From the NCBI GenBank assembly GCA_036674765.1, contig JARVKI010000151.1, forward strand, positions 1 through 64,000: DNA of 64,000 nt. Direction: 5' to 3'. This DNA is from Seiridium cupressi. Its lineage: Eukaryota > Ascomycota > Sordariomycetes > Amphisphaeriales > Sporocadaceae. Made by a program: the position numbers and the translations under genes. The notes below the pieces were generated by a model. That model searched no databases and was not told the origin of the DNA. It was given only the letters and a program-made list of their open reading frames with translations. Shown piece after piece: positions 1-12,000 of the stretch. How positions within the stretch are numbered: position 1 is the first letter of the stretch; every line of letters begins with the position of its first letter.

Positions 1-81
<81 letters not shown>

Positions 82-124
82 TCTCTCCCTCTCTCTCTCT
101 CTCCCTCTCTCTCTCTCTCTCTCC
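1..124. repeat. (CT)n microsatellite
   Basis: About 124 bases of almost pure CT dinucleotide with a few CCCT interruptions towards the right end. It begins at the window edge, so its true length is unknown. It lies downstream of the first gene, which is on the minus strand. Confidence 0.97.
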
Positions 125-320
125 TCACAACTGACTTACCCGTAAAAATCACTCGCCATGTCAGGTTTCCCCGAAATCATCCAGAAGAGGATTTTTCATG
201 TATTCTCATAATGCCCGTACATTTATACCAAGACCCAAGGACGTGTGCGCCATTTAATGCTAGACCTTCTTTACAAATAATACCAAACAAACGCTCCCAT
301 TGATCCGTGAAAATCGTGAT

Positions 321-1581
321 CTACTCCGGAGGAACCAACTCCTTCGGAAGCACTTTATCCTTCTTTCCCGCTTGTTGGCCTTGCCCGCTGCTGCTCCAAA
401 CCACTTCATGATCTTGTTCAGGGTCATATTCCTCGGCAATAGTCTTCGAGTCCTTCCTCTTCATGCCTTTGTATGCCTTTCCTCTCGGCTCCTGCTCAAC
501 GTCGTTGGAATCGTCAAGTCGGTCCCCCTCTGCCAATGTGGCATCGAAATCTTCGTCATCTGAATCCTCCTGTGGTAGTCTTTCATGGTCCGTTTCCTTC
601 TTTTTGATGAAGCTGTCGATGATGTAGTATTGCATGGCATTCATGATGAGTGGGAACAGCATCATGACAAAGACAATTTGGAGCTTTTCGTTGCCGTCAG
701 TCCAGCCCAGCGCCCAGTCACCGATTCGTGCGATCCACGGAACCATGAGGAATAGAATGAGGACACAGATCTTCATGCCGAAAAGACCGCAGAAGTAGAT
801 GATCGATTGCTTCACCCACCACCAGGTCCTGGGCGGGCTACCGTAGTTCCCAGACTGAATCGACTCGGCGGGCTTGCCCAGCGATGTGTATGATACAAGG
901 GCTGTGAATACGCGGAGCAAAATGATTAATATCGGTATTCCAAGTGTTGTCTATTGGGTCCAGGTTAGCACAGCCCTATACGTAGACACGGAAGAATCGA
1001 ATCACTCGAATCACTCGACTCACATCAATAGCCAAATTCAGGAGATAAAACGAGCACGGGTTCGGCACGTAGACATCGCTGTCATCCCGCCTCAGCAATC
1101 TCGCCGCTGCCTGGACGCTCATAGGCTCGACCTTGATGGAGAACCGGCCACTCGTCAGCATCGACATGAAGACGTTTGCCATGTGCACCAGAACGCTCCC
1201 GACGACCTGCTTCGACGCATCAAAGGCCCAGATCTTGAGCGGTCGTTGTGGCCGCTCGCGCCATCGCTTGTAGACGAGTGAGAGGAGTGCAAGGCCACCG
1301 AGGGCCAACTGTACCAAGACGGCAAATGAACCTAACAGCCTGCACTCCCCGGAGCCTTCATCGCCTCCCGGACCGCTCTCGGACCCGCCTTGTGCGTGCG
1401 ACGTCGATGGCATTACTGTGGTCAGCGCCGCGGCTGCGAGCGCTGTGGTGGTGGAGAGGATGTCTGTAGGAGCGGGGACGTCGACGCCTACTGGCGCTTT
1501 CGACAGTGCCGTTGCTACGGCGGCTGGCACGTCTTGTAGGAGAGTCGTAGTCGCGGCTGTTATGATATCCTTCGGGCTCAT
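321..1581 (-). CDS. STIMATE/TMEM110-like vacuolar or ER membrane protein
   Basis: Two exons on the minus strand, 1024-1581 and 321-950, with a 73-bp intron (donor GTGAGT, branch GCTAAC, acceptor ATAG), give a protein of about 395 residues. The intron splits the conserved membrane segment NPCSFYLLNLAID / TTLGIPILIILL, and joining it restores one reading frame. The first ~75 residues are Ala/Ser/Thr-rich and low complexity. They are followed by several hydrophobic segments, with a WWVKQ motif and a second pair of helices in exon 2. The last ~100 residues are acidic and charged. This arrangement matches the STIMATE (TMEM110) family. The yeast relative YPL162C is a vacuolar membrane protein, and the animal relative works with STIM at ER-plasma membrane contacts. 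Which of these roles applies here is inference. The start is the first ATG of the open frame. Confidence 0.85.
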
Positions 1582-3386
1582 TTGAGGTGTGTGAATGTCT
1601 TGCTATATAGACTCGATCGCCTCTTTCAAGTTTGTTTAAGCTCGGACGAAGGGACTCTTGCTGCTTTATGAGGAGCGATGACGACGGAGAGCTGCCGGTG
1701 GATCGTCGGGTGGAACCTTAGGGGCCAAGGGACGTTTGGATGTGTCTCAGAAGAAGGGATAACGTATGTCTAGTACAACAAAGAAACGGGTTCTACACCC
1801 GGACACACAAAAAGGCGAGTGATGCGGCGCAATCCTTAGTGAGGAGAGAAGTAGAAGAAAGCACTAGGAATTCCAGACAGCTGACCGAAAAGCCCAGGTC
1901 AAATGTCGTCGAGGAGCAGGTGTCACGTAGAGTCCAGCCCCAGGATCCTAGTAAGGTCTTGGCGGCTTCTAAGCATAATTTAGCTACACAAACGCTTCGC
2001 AAACCCACCTGCGATGCGCGCTTGCAAGGCATCGAGTCCTCGCTCCCGGGGCTCTGGCCGACCTTTAGCAGGGGGGCGTTAAGCGTAAAACATGCGCTAG
2101 GCTTCAGTGGCATCGGCGCCGCAAGCCATGGATGTAAGTAATGGGTAAGTCGGGTAGGCTGAGCCACCTGACCAGGTCAGATTTGGGTACCGCCCAATTG
2201 ACAGTTTAATGAACGATTCATCGCCAACAAGTAAAGTGTAAAAGCAGGCCGTTTGGGGGATTGAGCTAGGTATGTAGGCCATTGTCTTGCAGACGGTCCT
2301 CTTTCGTATTCCAACCGCCGCCAAAAGGGTGGATTGGATTTGAGTCCCCACCGCGGCGACTTACTCGACGTGCGGTTATGTAGGCCCATACATACATATG
2401 GGCGCCTGGCACGTTTCATAGAACACCCACCGAGGTCTCGGCATTGATATCTTAAGAAACAATTGGAGAGGCCATGTTCGCTCTGGCCACGGAATCCTCT
2501 AATCTGAACAACGCAATAATCAACGGGTGTCCTTTTTACCGATGCAATGAGTTTTAGTAAGCATCATAGGATGGAACAGAATTAGTACCGAGGGCGTGGC
2601 GCAAAGTAGCAGGGACAACATCTCAGTGAGGGAAGTGGGGACTTCGTGACACATTGCGGCGAGCGAGTAACCATGAGGTTTGCAGCTGCAAGATCCCTCT
2701 TGACACGTATAATTACCGTCACTGGTGGCTAGTACTTTCATTCTTACAGAGGCGGACCACGGGGGATTCTTGCCTGACTGTCACCATCAAGTGATATCGT
2801 CGCAGACTAAATGACCCAAAAGAGAAAAGTGCCTGGCGTAATGCCGTATTCCGTTAAACCATCAAAAACAGTTTGACCATTAGTCGTGTGATCAAACATC
2901 CGCTATAATCATGAACATCTCGAATAGGTCCCTGAACGAGTGAGACTCCCTGCCGGGAGATTCAGAAGGGGGTGTCTGTGTGTGTGTGTGTATGTGAAGC
3001 GCAGCCAACGCCAAGCAAAGCCCAACCATCCAGTCATGCAAATGTCCGATGATATATGGCAGATGTCTCCGTACGGGTGGAAAGTGCCATCAAGTCATAA
3101 CCATCTTGTTGCTTGTTTTCTGGGGTAGGAAGCTTCGCACGAAGCTCAAGACATTTCTTCGTGCTTGCTCGGCAGCATCGTCCGGCCTGCCCTTCCTTGT
3201 TGTAGCCACCTTGGTGGCCGCAGCCAGCTTCGCTTCCTTCTTCTTCACCGGGATCGGTGTCGTGACGGGCTTGACGATGGAGCTAGCCTTGGACGAGGTG
3301 GATGTAGAGGTAGAAGATATCGACGGGTCTGCAGACGTACGACCAGAGCGGGTAGTCTGAAGAGCGGCCGCAGGCCCGTCTAACTG
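1582..3386. other. Intergenic, no gene recognised
   Basis: Between the starts of one minus-strand gene and the end of the next. Only short open frames without recognisable motifs were seen. It contains a (TG)n run at 2976-2993. The first few hundred bases next to 1581 should hold the promoter of the STIMATE-like gene. Confidence 0.6.
2976..2993. repeat. (TG)n microsatellite
   Basis: A short run of TG dinucleotides, imperfect at both ends, in the intergenic region. Confidence 0.85.
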
Positions 3387-4030
3387 TCAATCGATGCCAT
3401 GCTTCTGCTTGAGCTGAGCTAAATTCTCCTTGCGAGCTTCGAGGTCCTCTTTTGACTTGATCATCTTCTCTGGCTGATGATATAATACTGCGGGTAGCAC
3501 GTTAGATACATGAACCGCTGGGGCATCCTGGGGATGTGGTCGCGTGATACGTACCGACGAGGTATCGTCCCTGGAAGTTGAAGCCGTTTAGCTTGTCGCA
3601 GGCCTGCTTCGCGTCCATGACATCCTCATAGACGACAAAGGCGGTACCCTTGGTGTTGGTCGCAATACCCTGTCGGACCTGGCTGCAGAACGTGTCAGCC
3701 AACCGTCCAAAGAGAGATCCGGGATGGGTGCAAACTTACCGGATAGGCCCGAATTTACCGAAGAGCTCGAACAGGTCCTCCGGCGTGACGGTGTAGCTGC
3801 AGGGGTCGAATTAGAAAGGCCATCAACGGTGGCGCGATGCTTGCACTGGGCGTACCTTAGATTCTTTACGAACAAAGCTCTATCAACCCGTTAGCATGTC
3901 GTGATCATGGAAGGATGAGCAGGGGCCATGGCCGCCCATCAGGCGATGCCTCGGAGCGGAGACCACGGAAGGATCCCAGACAGCAAACGTACCGATTGAC
4001 CTCGGGGGCAAGCTTGCCGGCGCGACTCAT
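3387..4030 (-). CDS. SF3B6: Splicing factor 3b subunit 6 (SF3b14a/p14), RRM protein
   Basis: Five exons on the minus strand: 3993-4030, 3856-3879, 3740-3796, 3555-3682 and 3387-3487. They sum to 348 nt, coding 115 residues. The joined protein starts MSRAGKLAPEVNRALFVKNL, carries one RNA-recognition motif (RNP2-like LFVKNL; RNP1-like GTAFVVYED), and ends with a Lys/Glu-rich helix KQKHGID. Length and sequence match SF3b14a/p14, the U2 snRNP protein that sits at the branch-point adenosine inside the SF3b complex. All four introns have GT-AG ends (donors GTACGT, GTACGC, GTAAGT and GTACGT) and are 60-120 bp long. Exon 2 is only 24 nt. Expected location is the nucleus. Four introns in a gene this small is dense compared with its neighbours. 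Confidence 0.95.
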
Positions 4031-6232
4031 ATCTCGATGATATGGCAGTGATCTCGCTTCTCGATAGGTGTCGGGTATGACAAAGGCGTCTGGGTCGTGG
4101 TTCAGGTGGGCGTACGGGCGGGCCGACGGTTGATGGATGGATGTAAAGGAACTAAAGTGTCGGATTGGAATGCGAGGGATCACCACGTGCAGGTCTTAGG
4201 CGAGGCTGCTCGAGTTCTCCAGCTCCGTCACGTGATTGAATGATAGCAAGAAAGTGGATGCGGTTGCGTGACTGCCGCGATCGGAGGGTCCAAATTCCTA
4301 TGGTAGGCGCGAACCGAACATTGGACTTCTCATGAACATGAATTGTTTGTGTACCTATACTCAAATCGTGATCGAGTGAGTCGGTCTTCATCTGCCCTCT
4401 CTATTTATTCCGTCACTCGGGAATAGCGCTGTCCTGACCGCATTTCTGGGGTCTTGCCATCTCAGGCAGCGATTCAAGTGGAGCAGTTACTCGGGCAGAA
4501 TCTCGCTGCACAAGCGCCGTTGCAGACAATGGACGGGAAACAGGAAACGCAAGATCACCGGGTCATTCGTGGTCCAGACTAAAAGGATATATGCTTGGTA
4601 TTTAGTATGCTAGGTCGACGCCGAGTCCAATGGCCGCGAAACACGCCTTTAGCCCACTTGATACCCAGCTCATCAGCAGCTAGCTGACTCTCAAGTCTTC
4701 CACGTACGAAACAGGCATATCGGGCACCTTCACGGTGAGGGTTGTGGACTGTTTAGGTGACTTAATATGCATATAATTCGAGTAGGGGGATCACGCACGG
4801 TCAGCCTCACTCCCCGCCAGGAATTGCTCCAGCTATGTCGGACGCTTTGGGGCTAAGGTTGAGCGGCACACAGCATCACGATGTCTTAACCTTGAACGAA
4901 TGTGTCACTTGCATTTTGCTCAGGGACGCATTGCGAGAAATGAGCAGCCATATAGCCCATCGGAGAATCTGATCAGGTAAAAGGGATTGATCGTCGTGCT
5001 ACCACCATAGTCAAGGCAAATTCCTATCAAGCTCTTATACTAGTACAATCTCACCATTCTCACGTACCAGGATGGCCCTCACAGCAATGCTACCTGTCTT
5101 TGGTACGTCTGCCCAGTCATCGACTTTCAGTGCAGTGGGCACTGTTGTCCCCTCCAGCGCCCCAGGAAGCCACAACAGGGTGCTGCGAGCTTGGCGATTG
5201 CGGCGGATGTTTGCAAGGTGCGCCCATGGCCGAGTGTGTTCAGGCCATTGTTGCCAGTGGTTCGACGATGACCCAAACCACATCGCTCGATACATTGTAG
5301 CTGCAATGCCCTCCAGCACTATGTGCCTTTAGTCGTGACCGCCGGCGTGGAGAAGTTAAACTCGACTTGGTGGTTCAAAGAGCAATCTGACCGTGTCTGA
5401 ATATATGTCAGTCTATAGCACAGATCTTATGTCCAATGACTGCCAAGCTAGGCCAACACTGCAAATGGCAGCACCTTCGATCACGGCTACCACGACGGAA
5501 ACTGTTCCAACCAATACTCCAACTCCCACTTCCGGCTCGTCTAATGGTCAAGTGGTATCTGTAGGGATTGGAGGAAGCTGATTGGCAATTGGAATGGGAC
5601 TGCTCGTATTGCACACCGGCTTCGCCTGATGTAGATGAAAATATGCCAGATCAAATAATACGAGACAAGCCCCGACTCCAATATACTGAAGCATCAATGT
5701 CTACATGTACTTGACACAAGACAGTACGAGTCATTCATTGCAATTTGCACCGTGGTTTGGGTGACTCGCTTTTGGATACTGAGTATCATCTAAGTGAGGT
5801 TCTCAGCGCCAACCAAAGAGAGATTCAAGAGCCAACTCAATAGCGCCTAAGGAATAGGTGCGACCGCCGAAACCGAGTTCTCTGCATGACGCTTATTCGT
5901 TCATGTTGTACGAGAAGATCCAATAACGAATCAGTCGCTTCCAAGACAGTAGAAGCATTTAGATCCTAGAATGTGTTGGCAATACCACATATCAAGGCCT
6001 CACAAAGGGGTAGGTCAAATCTGGAATCGAATAGCTAAAGCATTCAAAGGTGTCATAACTGAAAATAAAAGCAGAAAGCGTATTCTCTTAAACCTTCGTC
6101 TTTGATTCTGGTTCTCGCTCTTGCCGTTACCTACACACCTCTTAATTCTCCCGGTTGCTCCGCCATTCCATCCAACCTCGATAACTTCAACCCCTATCCA
6201 GTTGCGGTTACCAAGTAAGCGTTTCTGTTCAC
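4031..6232. other. Intergenic, mostly unassigned
   Basis: 2.2 kb without a supportable intact gene. A minus-strand frame of 94 codons at 5035-5319 has no recognisable domain. A possible decayed Ser/Thr-rich membrane protein lies at about 5350-5640 on the plus strand and is listed separately. Confidence 0.5.
5350..5628 (+). pseudogene. Possible relic of a Ser/Thr-rich single-pass membrane protein
   Basis: The open frame here ends in a Ser/Thr/Pro-rich stretch (TATTTETVPTNTPTPTSGSS). This leads into a hydrophobic segment of the type VVSVGIGGS-stop-LAIGMGLLVL, so a TGA stop falls inside what looks like a membrane helix. Fungal Mid2/WSC-like surface proteins have this linker-then-helix design. 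No start, signal peptide or upstream domain is visible, and an upstream TAA closes the frame. It could be a chance reading frame. Confidence 0.22.
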
Positions 6233-7369
6233 TCATTGAAGCTTCCCCAAACAAGCCTCAAGCTTCCCGATCTCGTGTTTGACATCTGTATGCAACTGGG
6301 CGGCTTGCTGGCAGGGCCAACACGTACAAACCCTTGCAAACTCCCCCCTCAGGGCGCACAACGGGCTCTTTCGCCATCCAGTCCTCGCCCAACAGTTGAC
6401 CAAATCTGGACTCACATCGTCTTTCCACACCCGACTCAGGAGCGTGTAGATATTGCTCGTAAGTTGGGCAGCCTCACTCCTGGCCGCGGACATGTCATGA
6501 GTCGGCCGGCCGCGGTCGATTGCGTTGAGATCACTGCACCGGTCCCGAAGGACGTATCCGAGGCTTTCGGCATGACCATAGTCAAGCATGAAAGCCAACT
6601 CTGCTTTTGTGAGGAGCGGGGCGTTGGTGCCGGCACCTGGTACCGCGACGTCGACCCTCTCGCGGAAGTGGCGCTCCCCTTCCTCCCAGAACACTACCGG
6701 ATCTGCAGCGGCGCGAAACTCATGTACTAGCTTAAGATACTGGCCTAGAATCACCCCATGGCCCGCCCTGTCGGTTCTCTTTCGGTTCAGTTCTTCCTGC
6801 AAAAACATACCTGAGAATTGTTTCGCTCCCTTCAGGCGGGCGCAGTGGAAACATACTGGTGGAGGCAGAATAACGGGAACATCCTATCCCTTGTCCTTGA
6901 TGGCTGGCGTTGCCTCTCTTTCTTCGATGTGACCATAGGGGTACTCGCAATGATGATATCTGACGTGGGTCATGGGAGCTGTACAATAGACGCAGGTCTT
7001 CATCTGCGCCCTATACTTCCCGGTCGCGCAATACATTTTCCACCGGTACGTCAGGCCGTCGGCGTGGTAGCGGTGTCCACAGTTGGTGCTCAGCAGTCCA
7101 TACTCATGCCTCCCTTGGGCAGTGTTTCGCTCTTTACAGATCAAGCATATTTATCTTCCTTCTATTGCCTCCCCTTTTCTTTGAGGCTGTTCTGGTGGAC
7201 TCTCATCATCTCCGATTTGAGCCTGTGCCTTTTCTTGTTCAAAGACGGTGGCCCCAAATGTTATTTTCGAGACTGCATTCTCTTCCCCAATTAACGACAA
7301 TAGAGTCTTTTTTGCATTGGTCCAACGCCAAGTTTTATGGCAAAGCGAAACAGACGTTTTATTTTCCAT
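6233..7369 (-). pseudogene. RING-like zinc-finger protein, frame broken by two stops
   Basis: From an ATG at 7369 one reading frame runs to 6233 (378 sense codons) with only two interruptions: TAA at 7151-7153 and TAG about 270 bases further on, after the residues IKDKG. The three open segments are in the same phase, so no indel separates them. Directly after the first stop comes a zinc-ligand pattern: CLIC, then about 18 residues on CGHRYH, then CVYC, and later CFHC after the second stop. This looks like a RING-type or treble-clef zinc finger. CWPC occurs near the C-terminus. Both stops are one C-to-T change from Gln codons (CAA, CAG). Introns that remove either stop while keeping the Cys pairs are not obvious; a GTCAGA...ATAG intron around the second stop is possible but weak. 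The family is not recognised. It is best read as a recently disabled gene. Confidence 0.5.
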
Positions 7370-8257
7370 GGCTAGGACTGGGCAGTACTGTTTAACAACC
7401 TTAGCCTATTATAGCGGACTATAAGCAACGAGCAGACTGATCTGTGTAAGTACTCGATTGGCCGGTTGAGTATTGAAAGTGACACCGTATAGACCATTGA
7501 ATGTTTTGGAATGACGTTCTGTTATTTTCTCTAGACGGTCGAAGACCTTCATTGATAGGCGAGCAAGATTATTTCATATGTTTTTGCTACTTTTCAGTCT
7601 GCTACCGGAGAAACCTCCTGCGTGAACGGCAGTTTTGCCTTCAGAAAGAGTGAACGCTACTCTAGTTAGTGGGTAACATTCAGTAGTAAGGTTTAACATA
7701 GAGGGAGTCATACTTATATACGTTTTGTCTTGATAGCCACATGATTGTCTTTGCTGCCTCGGGTTTGCAAAGAGGTGTAACTATGGCGTGCTTATATTTC
7801 TCATTGCTGTAGCGCACGTCCTTGAAATTTGGGAGCATCAACGTTGTTTGTTCACTTTAAGTTTGCTCGAGATTTTCTGACGTGCATGAATTTGAAAGGA
7901 CAATAACGGTGGCCATATCTCAGCTTACATTGTGCACATCCAAAGTTTGTTTTGGGTAAAAGTTATCATCTCTATTAGCTCGGCTATAGAGTACAGTGAT
8001 ATGCCACTAGATGGCAGAAAATGTGTTACATTGTACAGCTGTGTTATATGCACTTGCTCACATGTGAAAATATGAAGGCACATGGTGCATCCCCAACCAT
8101 CCCAAAAATAAACGCCTATTTCGCTTCATACATGCCAAGAGTTCCTCTTTACACAATACACAACGGGTATCTTATTGAACCCCAGGTTCTCAAAGTGAGC
8201 ATAAAATGATGTCGTGACACTGCTGTTCGATCCCAGCTTCTTACTGCTGCTACCTAT
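7370..8257. other. AT-rich intergenic stretch
   Basis: No gene is supportable. Base composition is visibly more AT-rich than in the flanking genes. It separates the start of the broken zinc-finger gene from the end of the fibroin-like gene. Confidence 0.6.
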
Positions 8258-9934
8258 CTATTGCTGAGGTTTGTATGCCCGGTATCCCGGGTAAGCTGAA
8301 CCGCCGCCGGTGGCTTGCTGCGGTGGGGGGCTCGAAGACGATGTCTGAGGCCGACTGTAGCCCGATGTGAAGTCAAACCCTCCCGAATTTGAGATGGGGG
8401 ACTGAGCCTCGGCGGGCTCTTGTTGATATGATGGAGTCGTCTGCTGATACGAAGTGTCTGTGTACTGGCGCTCTTGTTCCGGACGAGTTAAAGGCTGGGC
8501 AGAATCTGAGGAGTATTGACGCAAGGGCACGGGTGGGTATTGTCGTCCGTAGCCATTGGAAGTGTTGCTTCGCTGGTCATAGCCATACCCTGCCTGTTGT
8601 CCTGACTGTTGAGGGGCGGGAGAACGCATCCGGTCTGGGTTACCGTATGGAGCATTCGGTGGTGCTGGCGACCGCCGGGGCGGCGGTCGTCCATAACCAC
8701 TACCGGGTGTTCCACTGCGAGGTGTGCCAGTACGCGGTGTCATGCTTCTCCCATACTCATCGTACGGCCTTGGGGTTCGAGATTGCGGATAACCCTGGTC
8801 CGTTGGCCCGCGCCTATAGCCTGCATTGTTGTAGTCCTGATGTGGTGTCCGTCTACCCTGTCCCATAGAGGCTGCCGCTGCTGTTGCGGCGGCTCCGTAA
8901 CCCTGCTCACCGTAGGCCTGATTGCCGTAGCCTTGATTGCCGTAGGCCTGGTTGCCGTATGCGGAGTTGCCATAGCCTTGGTCGTATCCTTGGCTAACAT
9001 TGTCGCGGGACATCTGACCATAAACATTACTACCATAGTTGTTGTAGCCTTGTTGCTGTTGCTGTTGACCCATCCCATTCATGGCATATGGATCCGCCAC
9101 TCCACGGGTAGCTGGCATGTATCCGTTTGACATATTTTGACCAGGAGCACCGTATGGACTGTTGCCACGCATAGACGTTGGGTTAGGACTCGCGGGTGAT
9201 GACATGGAGCCTGGAGCCATCAGCGGCGCATTCTGTGCGATCTCTGGCTTCTTTAGTTGTTCCAACTCCACCGCTTCTTCCTCAAGTGCAACCTTCTTAG
9301 AGCCTGCCCCCTCCCAGCTCGGCATTGCGGGCAGTTCATCTCCGCCTGTCTTTTTCCCTGTCTCAAACTCCGCGTACTGAGGTGGTTCCGGTTTGGCGAT
9401 AGGTGCGTCGTAGCTGGAGGCTGGCACAGCGCGTGCGGCCGTCATAGGGGCCTCTGTGCGGTAACCTTGGTCATGGTGAGGCGGGATGTACGGTTCATCC
9501 AGATATTTCTTCCTCTTCGGCGTGTCGCACATTCCGCAGCAAGAGCCACAGCATTTGAGGCAATAGCAGCATTCACAGCAGCAGGATACTCCACAACAGG
9601 CGCAGCGAATAATGCACCACACGATTGAGAAGATGATCAGTCCACCAATAATAATGACAGCTATCACTGGCCATCTACCAACGCGGTCAGTTATTTTATC
9701 CTTTGAATATCATGGTGTGATGGGTGAGACGTACTTGCAAAAGGTAGCCTGCATGCAGTTGTCCCAACTCGAAAATGCGGTCTTCGCATCCGTGATTTGG
9801 TTAGAGATGCTGCTGACTGTATCTCGCTTGGCTGTTCCCGCCACCACACTCCTCGCAAGCAGATCTTTCAGCGCATTCCCAAGACCTTGCGATCCCCCAA
9901 GACTCCGTTCCATAGCTACTCCGACGTGGGGCAT
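8258..9934 (-). CDS. Fibroin-3-like fungal membrane protein with Cys cluster and Gly/Tyr/Gln-rich tail
   Basis: Two exons, 9735-9934 and 8258-9674, flank a 60-bp intron (donor GTACGT, acceptor GTAG) and code about 538 residues. The N-terminal ~65 residues hold a short helical region ending SSWDNCMQATFCK. One transmembrane helix (about 68-88, WPVIAVIIIGG...) follows. Immediately inside is a cluster of about 17 cysteines (RCACCGVSCCCECCYC...), a likely palmitoylation or metal-binding region. The rest is a long disordered tail of Pro/Ser, then repeated YGNQ/YGEQ units and Arg-Thr-Pro motifs. Fungal databases call such proteins fibroin-3 related; their function is unknown. The start is the first ATG of exon 1. 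There is no cleavable signal peptide, so a type III or tail-anchored-like topology is an inference. Confidence 0.82.
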
Positions 9935-12000
9935 CTTAAAAGGTGTGTTACTGGACGTTGGTCTGGAAATCGACTCCTATATCTCCAATCCCGTATTGGT
10001 TGACGTCCAAAAGTTTCAAAACGAAAGAAAACACTACGAATCCATTATCCGGGAGCGGTAGGCGGGTATAAGATGCTCGCAGTATGCTCAGGTAACCGTA
10101 GTGATGTATGCTGCAAATACGAAGAACCAGGAAAGCTCGAAACTCTGTTGTCCAACCCCTTCTTTGGCGTCCCACCAACTTTCGCACTCGGCGAATCGCG
10201 AATCGCAACTATGCTGTCGTATCTCGGTGGGCTTCAGCTGGAGGGGGCCAACAAGCGCAGTTGTTGGCTCAAAGAGAGAGGTGCAAACAACAGGCAAGGA
10301 GTGACTGTGACAGCTGCGCAGCTGCTAAAACAGAAAAAAGAAACGAGGGCTTTGTTCCTCTCGTTGATGGTCGAAAGAATGACGCGAAGCGAAGGGGAGG
10401 AAAGAACTCAAAGGTCGGAAATGTCGGAGGGCGCAAACTCTCTCTCGTCAAACACACCGAGAAGAGCATGCAAAAGCCCGGCGGATGGAGTAGAGAAATG
10501 AAGAGCGACACTGCAAGAGGATCGAGTCGCAATTCACTCATTGGACCAGGGGTGTTGCGCTGAATGGGCTCTAACTGGGATGACGGCCCTAACGGTCGAT
10601 TGGCACAATGCAACCCCCTGACAAGACCCCGCTAACGTAGTGCCTCGGACGGGCTTTGGGGGGCCTTGGCTTCGCTGCAGCTGATGCGCTTCGCCGTTGA
10701 GGGGGCGCCGGCCGACTGGATGCCATTTCAAGGCAGGGCCCCCGATGTCTGCGCCCAGGAGATTCTGCTTCGTCTGAGCAGGTCTCAAATCCTCGCCCGG
10801 AAGCTGTGTGAAACCCAGGAAAAGAGGCTGTGCAGGCGCCAACAACCTCATCGTGGCAAGCGGCTTACCTTGTGCCCCCTCCCTGCCAGAGAGCCTGCAT
10901 ACACGTAGTTACTAACTGCCACCCAACACATGTTTGTCCGTTCGTGTGCGAGGAACGGGAAGTAGGTCTCGGGTGGCCTGCTTCATGGGAAATTGAGAAT
11001 TGCATATAAATTGAGTAAGTATCATCGAGAGTAGCCGCATTCCCCAAAGTCTAATGATATCATCCAAGAAGAAGAAAAGATGAAAAGGGAAACGAACCAC
11101 GCAGTATCATCATCTCGTTTGTTCCTAGTGGCTGATCATAAGAACCCAAATAGCATTGCGTGTTATGACAGATGTCTCTTGTCGTTGGATCGGACACAAA
11201 AGACTGGACGGCTTGACACCCCAGACAAGCGACGCGAGGTTGCACAGCCGAACTCTAAGAAAACCATCAGCGCCCGTGACCAGACAAGTAGGACGAAGTC
11301 AGCTGCAGATATGTGCAGCCACGCAGACATTGAGTTCCTCTTTGCGCTAAGCGCCGAACTCCAAACCTACAATGTACATACTGTAGTTAATTGCATATTG
11401 TTCATACGTATGTACCTAATTAATTCTGTTTGGTCAGTCAATGTGGCCGTTCCTAGATACCATTATGCCTCATCCAACGCCAAGTAGCTGGTGGACGACG
11501 CGCTCACTCATACAGATAGCGTCATATGGGCAAGGACGGGAGATGAAGATGAAATTGAGGAGGGGCCAGAGCCAAACTTCTGAGGCGATCGTCGTGGGTC
11601 TCCGCATTACCCACGTCTCGGTCTGTCAGGGACATCAATGTAGCGTAGCGTCTGTGCGGGGCTATCAATTGCCCGTAGTAACACTTGGCAAATCTGATTG
11701 CCACTAGACGACATAGTAATGGCATTCGCTATTGAATACCTTCAAGAAAGGCCACCTAACTAAGAGCCACGAGCAGAAGTTACATGAATATTACTAAAAC
11801 TCCTGTCGTTTTTCAGTGGCAGCCACGATATATACTACATCAGACAATAATTCCTGTCGGATTACTTGTGTTCCACCAAACACGAATTACATTGTTTCAA
11901 TAGAGGGTCCATCCAGCCTCTAGTTAATTAATTATATACCATAAAACGTGGCCGTTGCGCTGTCGCAAGGTGTATGAAACTTATATCAGAGCACCCAGCA
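9935..12000. other. Intergenic, no gene recognised
   Basis: Overlapping short frames on both strands at 9950-10900 encode nothing recognisable and have Lys/Arg/Glu-rich or random composition. 11700-12000 is AT-rich. The promoter of the fibroin-like gene should lie just right of 9934. Confidence 0.5.

Noticed and set aside
5035..5319. 94-codon minus-strand frame as a gene
   Set aside because: It starts from a non-ATG codon, has no recognisable domain, and its neighbours in the other frames show no consistent splice extension.
10073..10613. Overlapping frames of 114-151 codons on both strands upstream of the fibroin-like gene
   Set aside because: All are mutually overlapping, with no domains and no splice support. 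The region is more likely promoter and leader.
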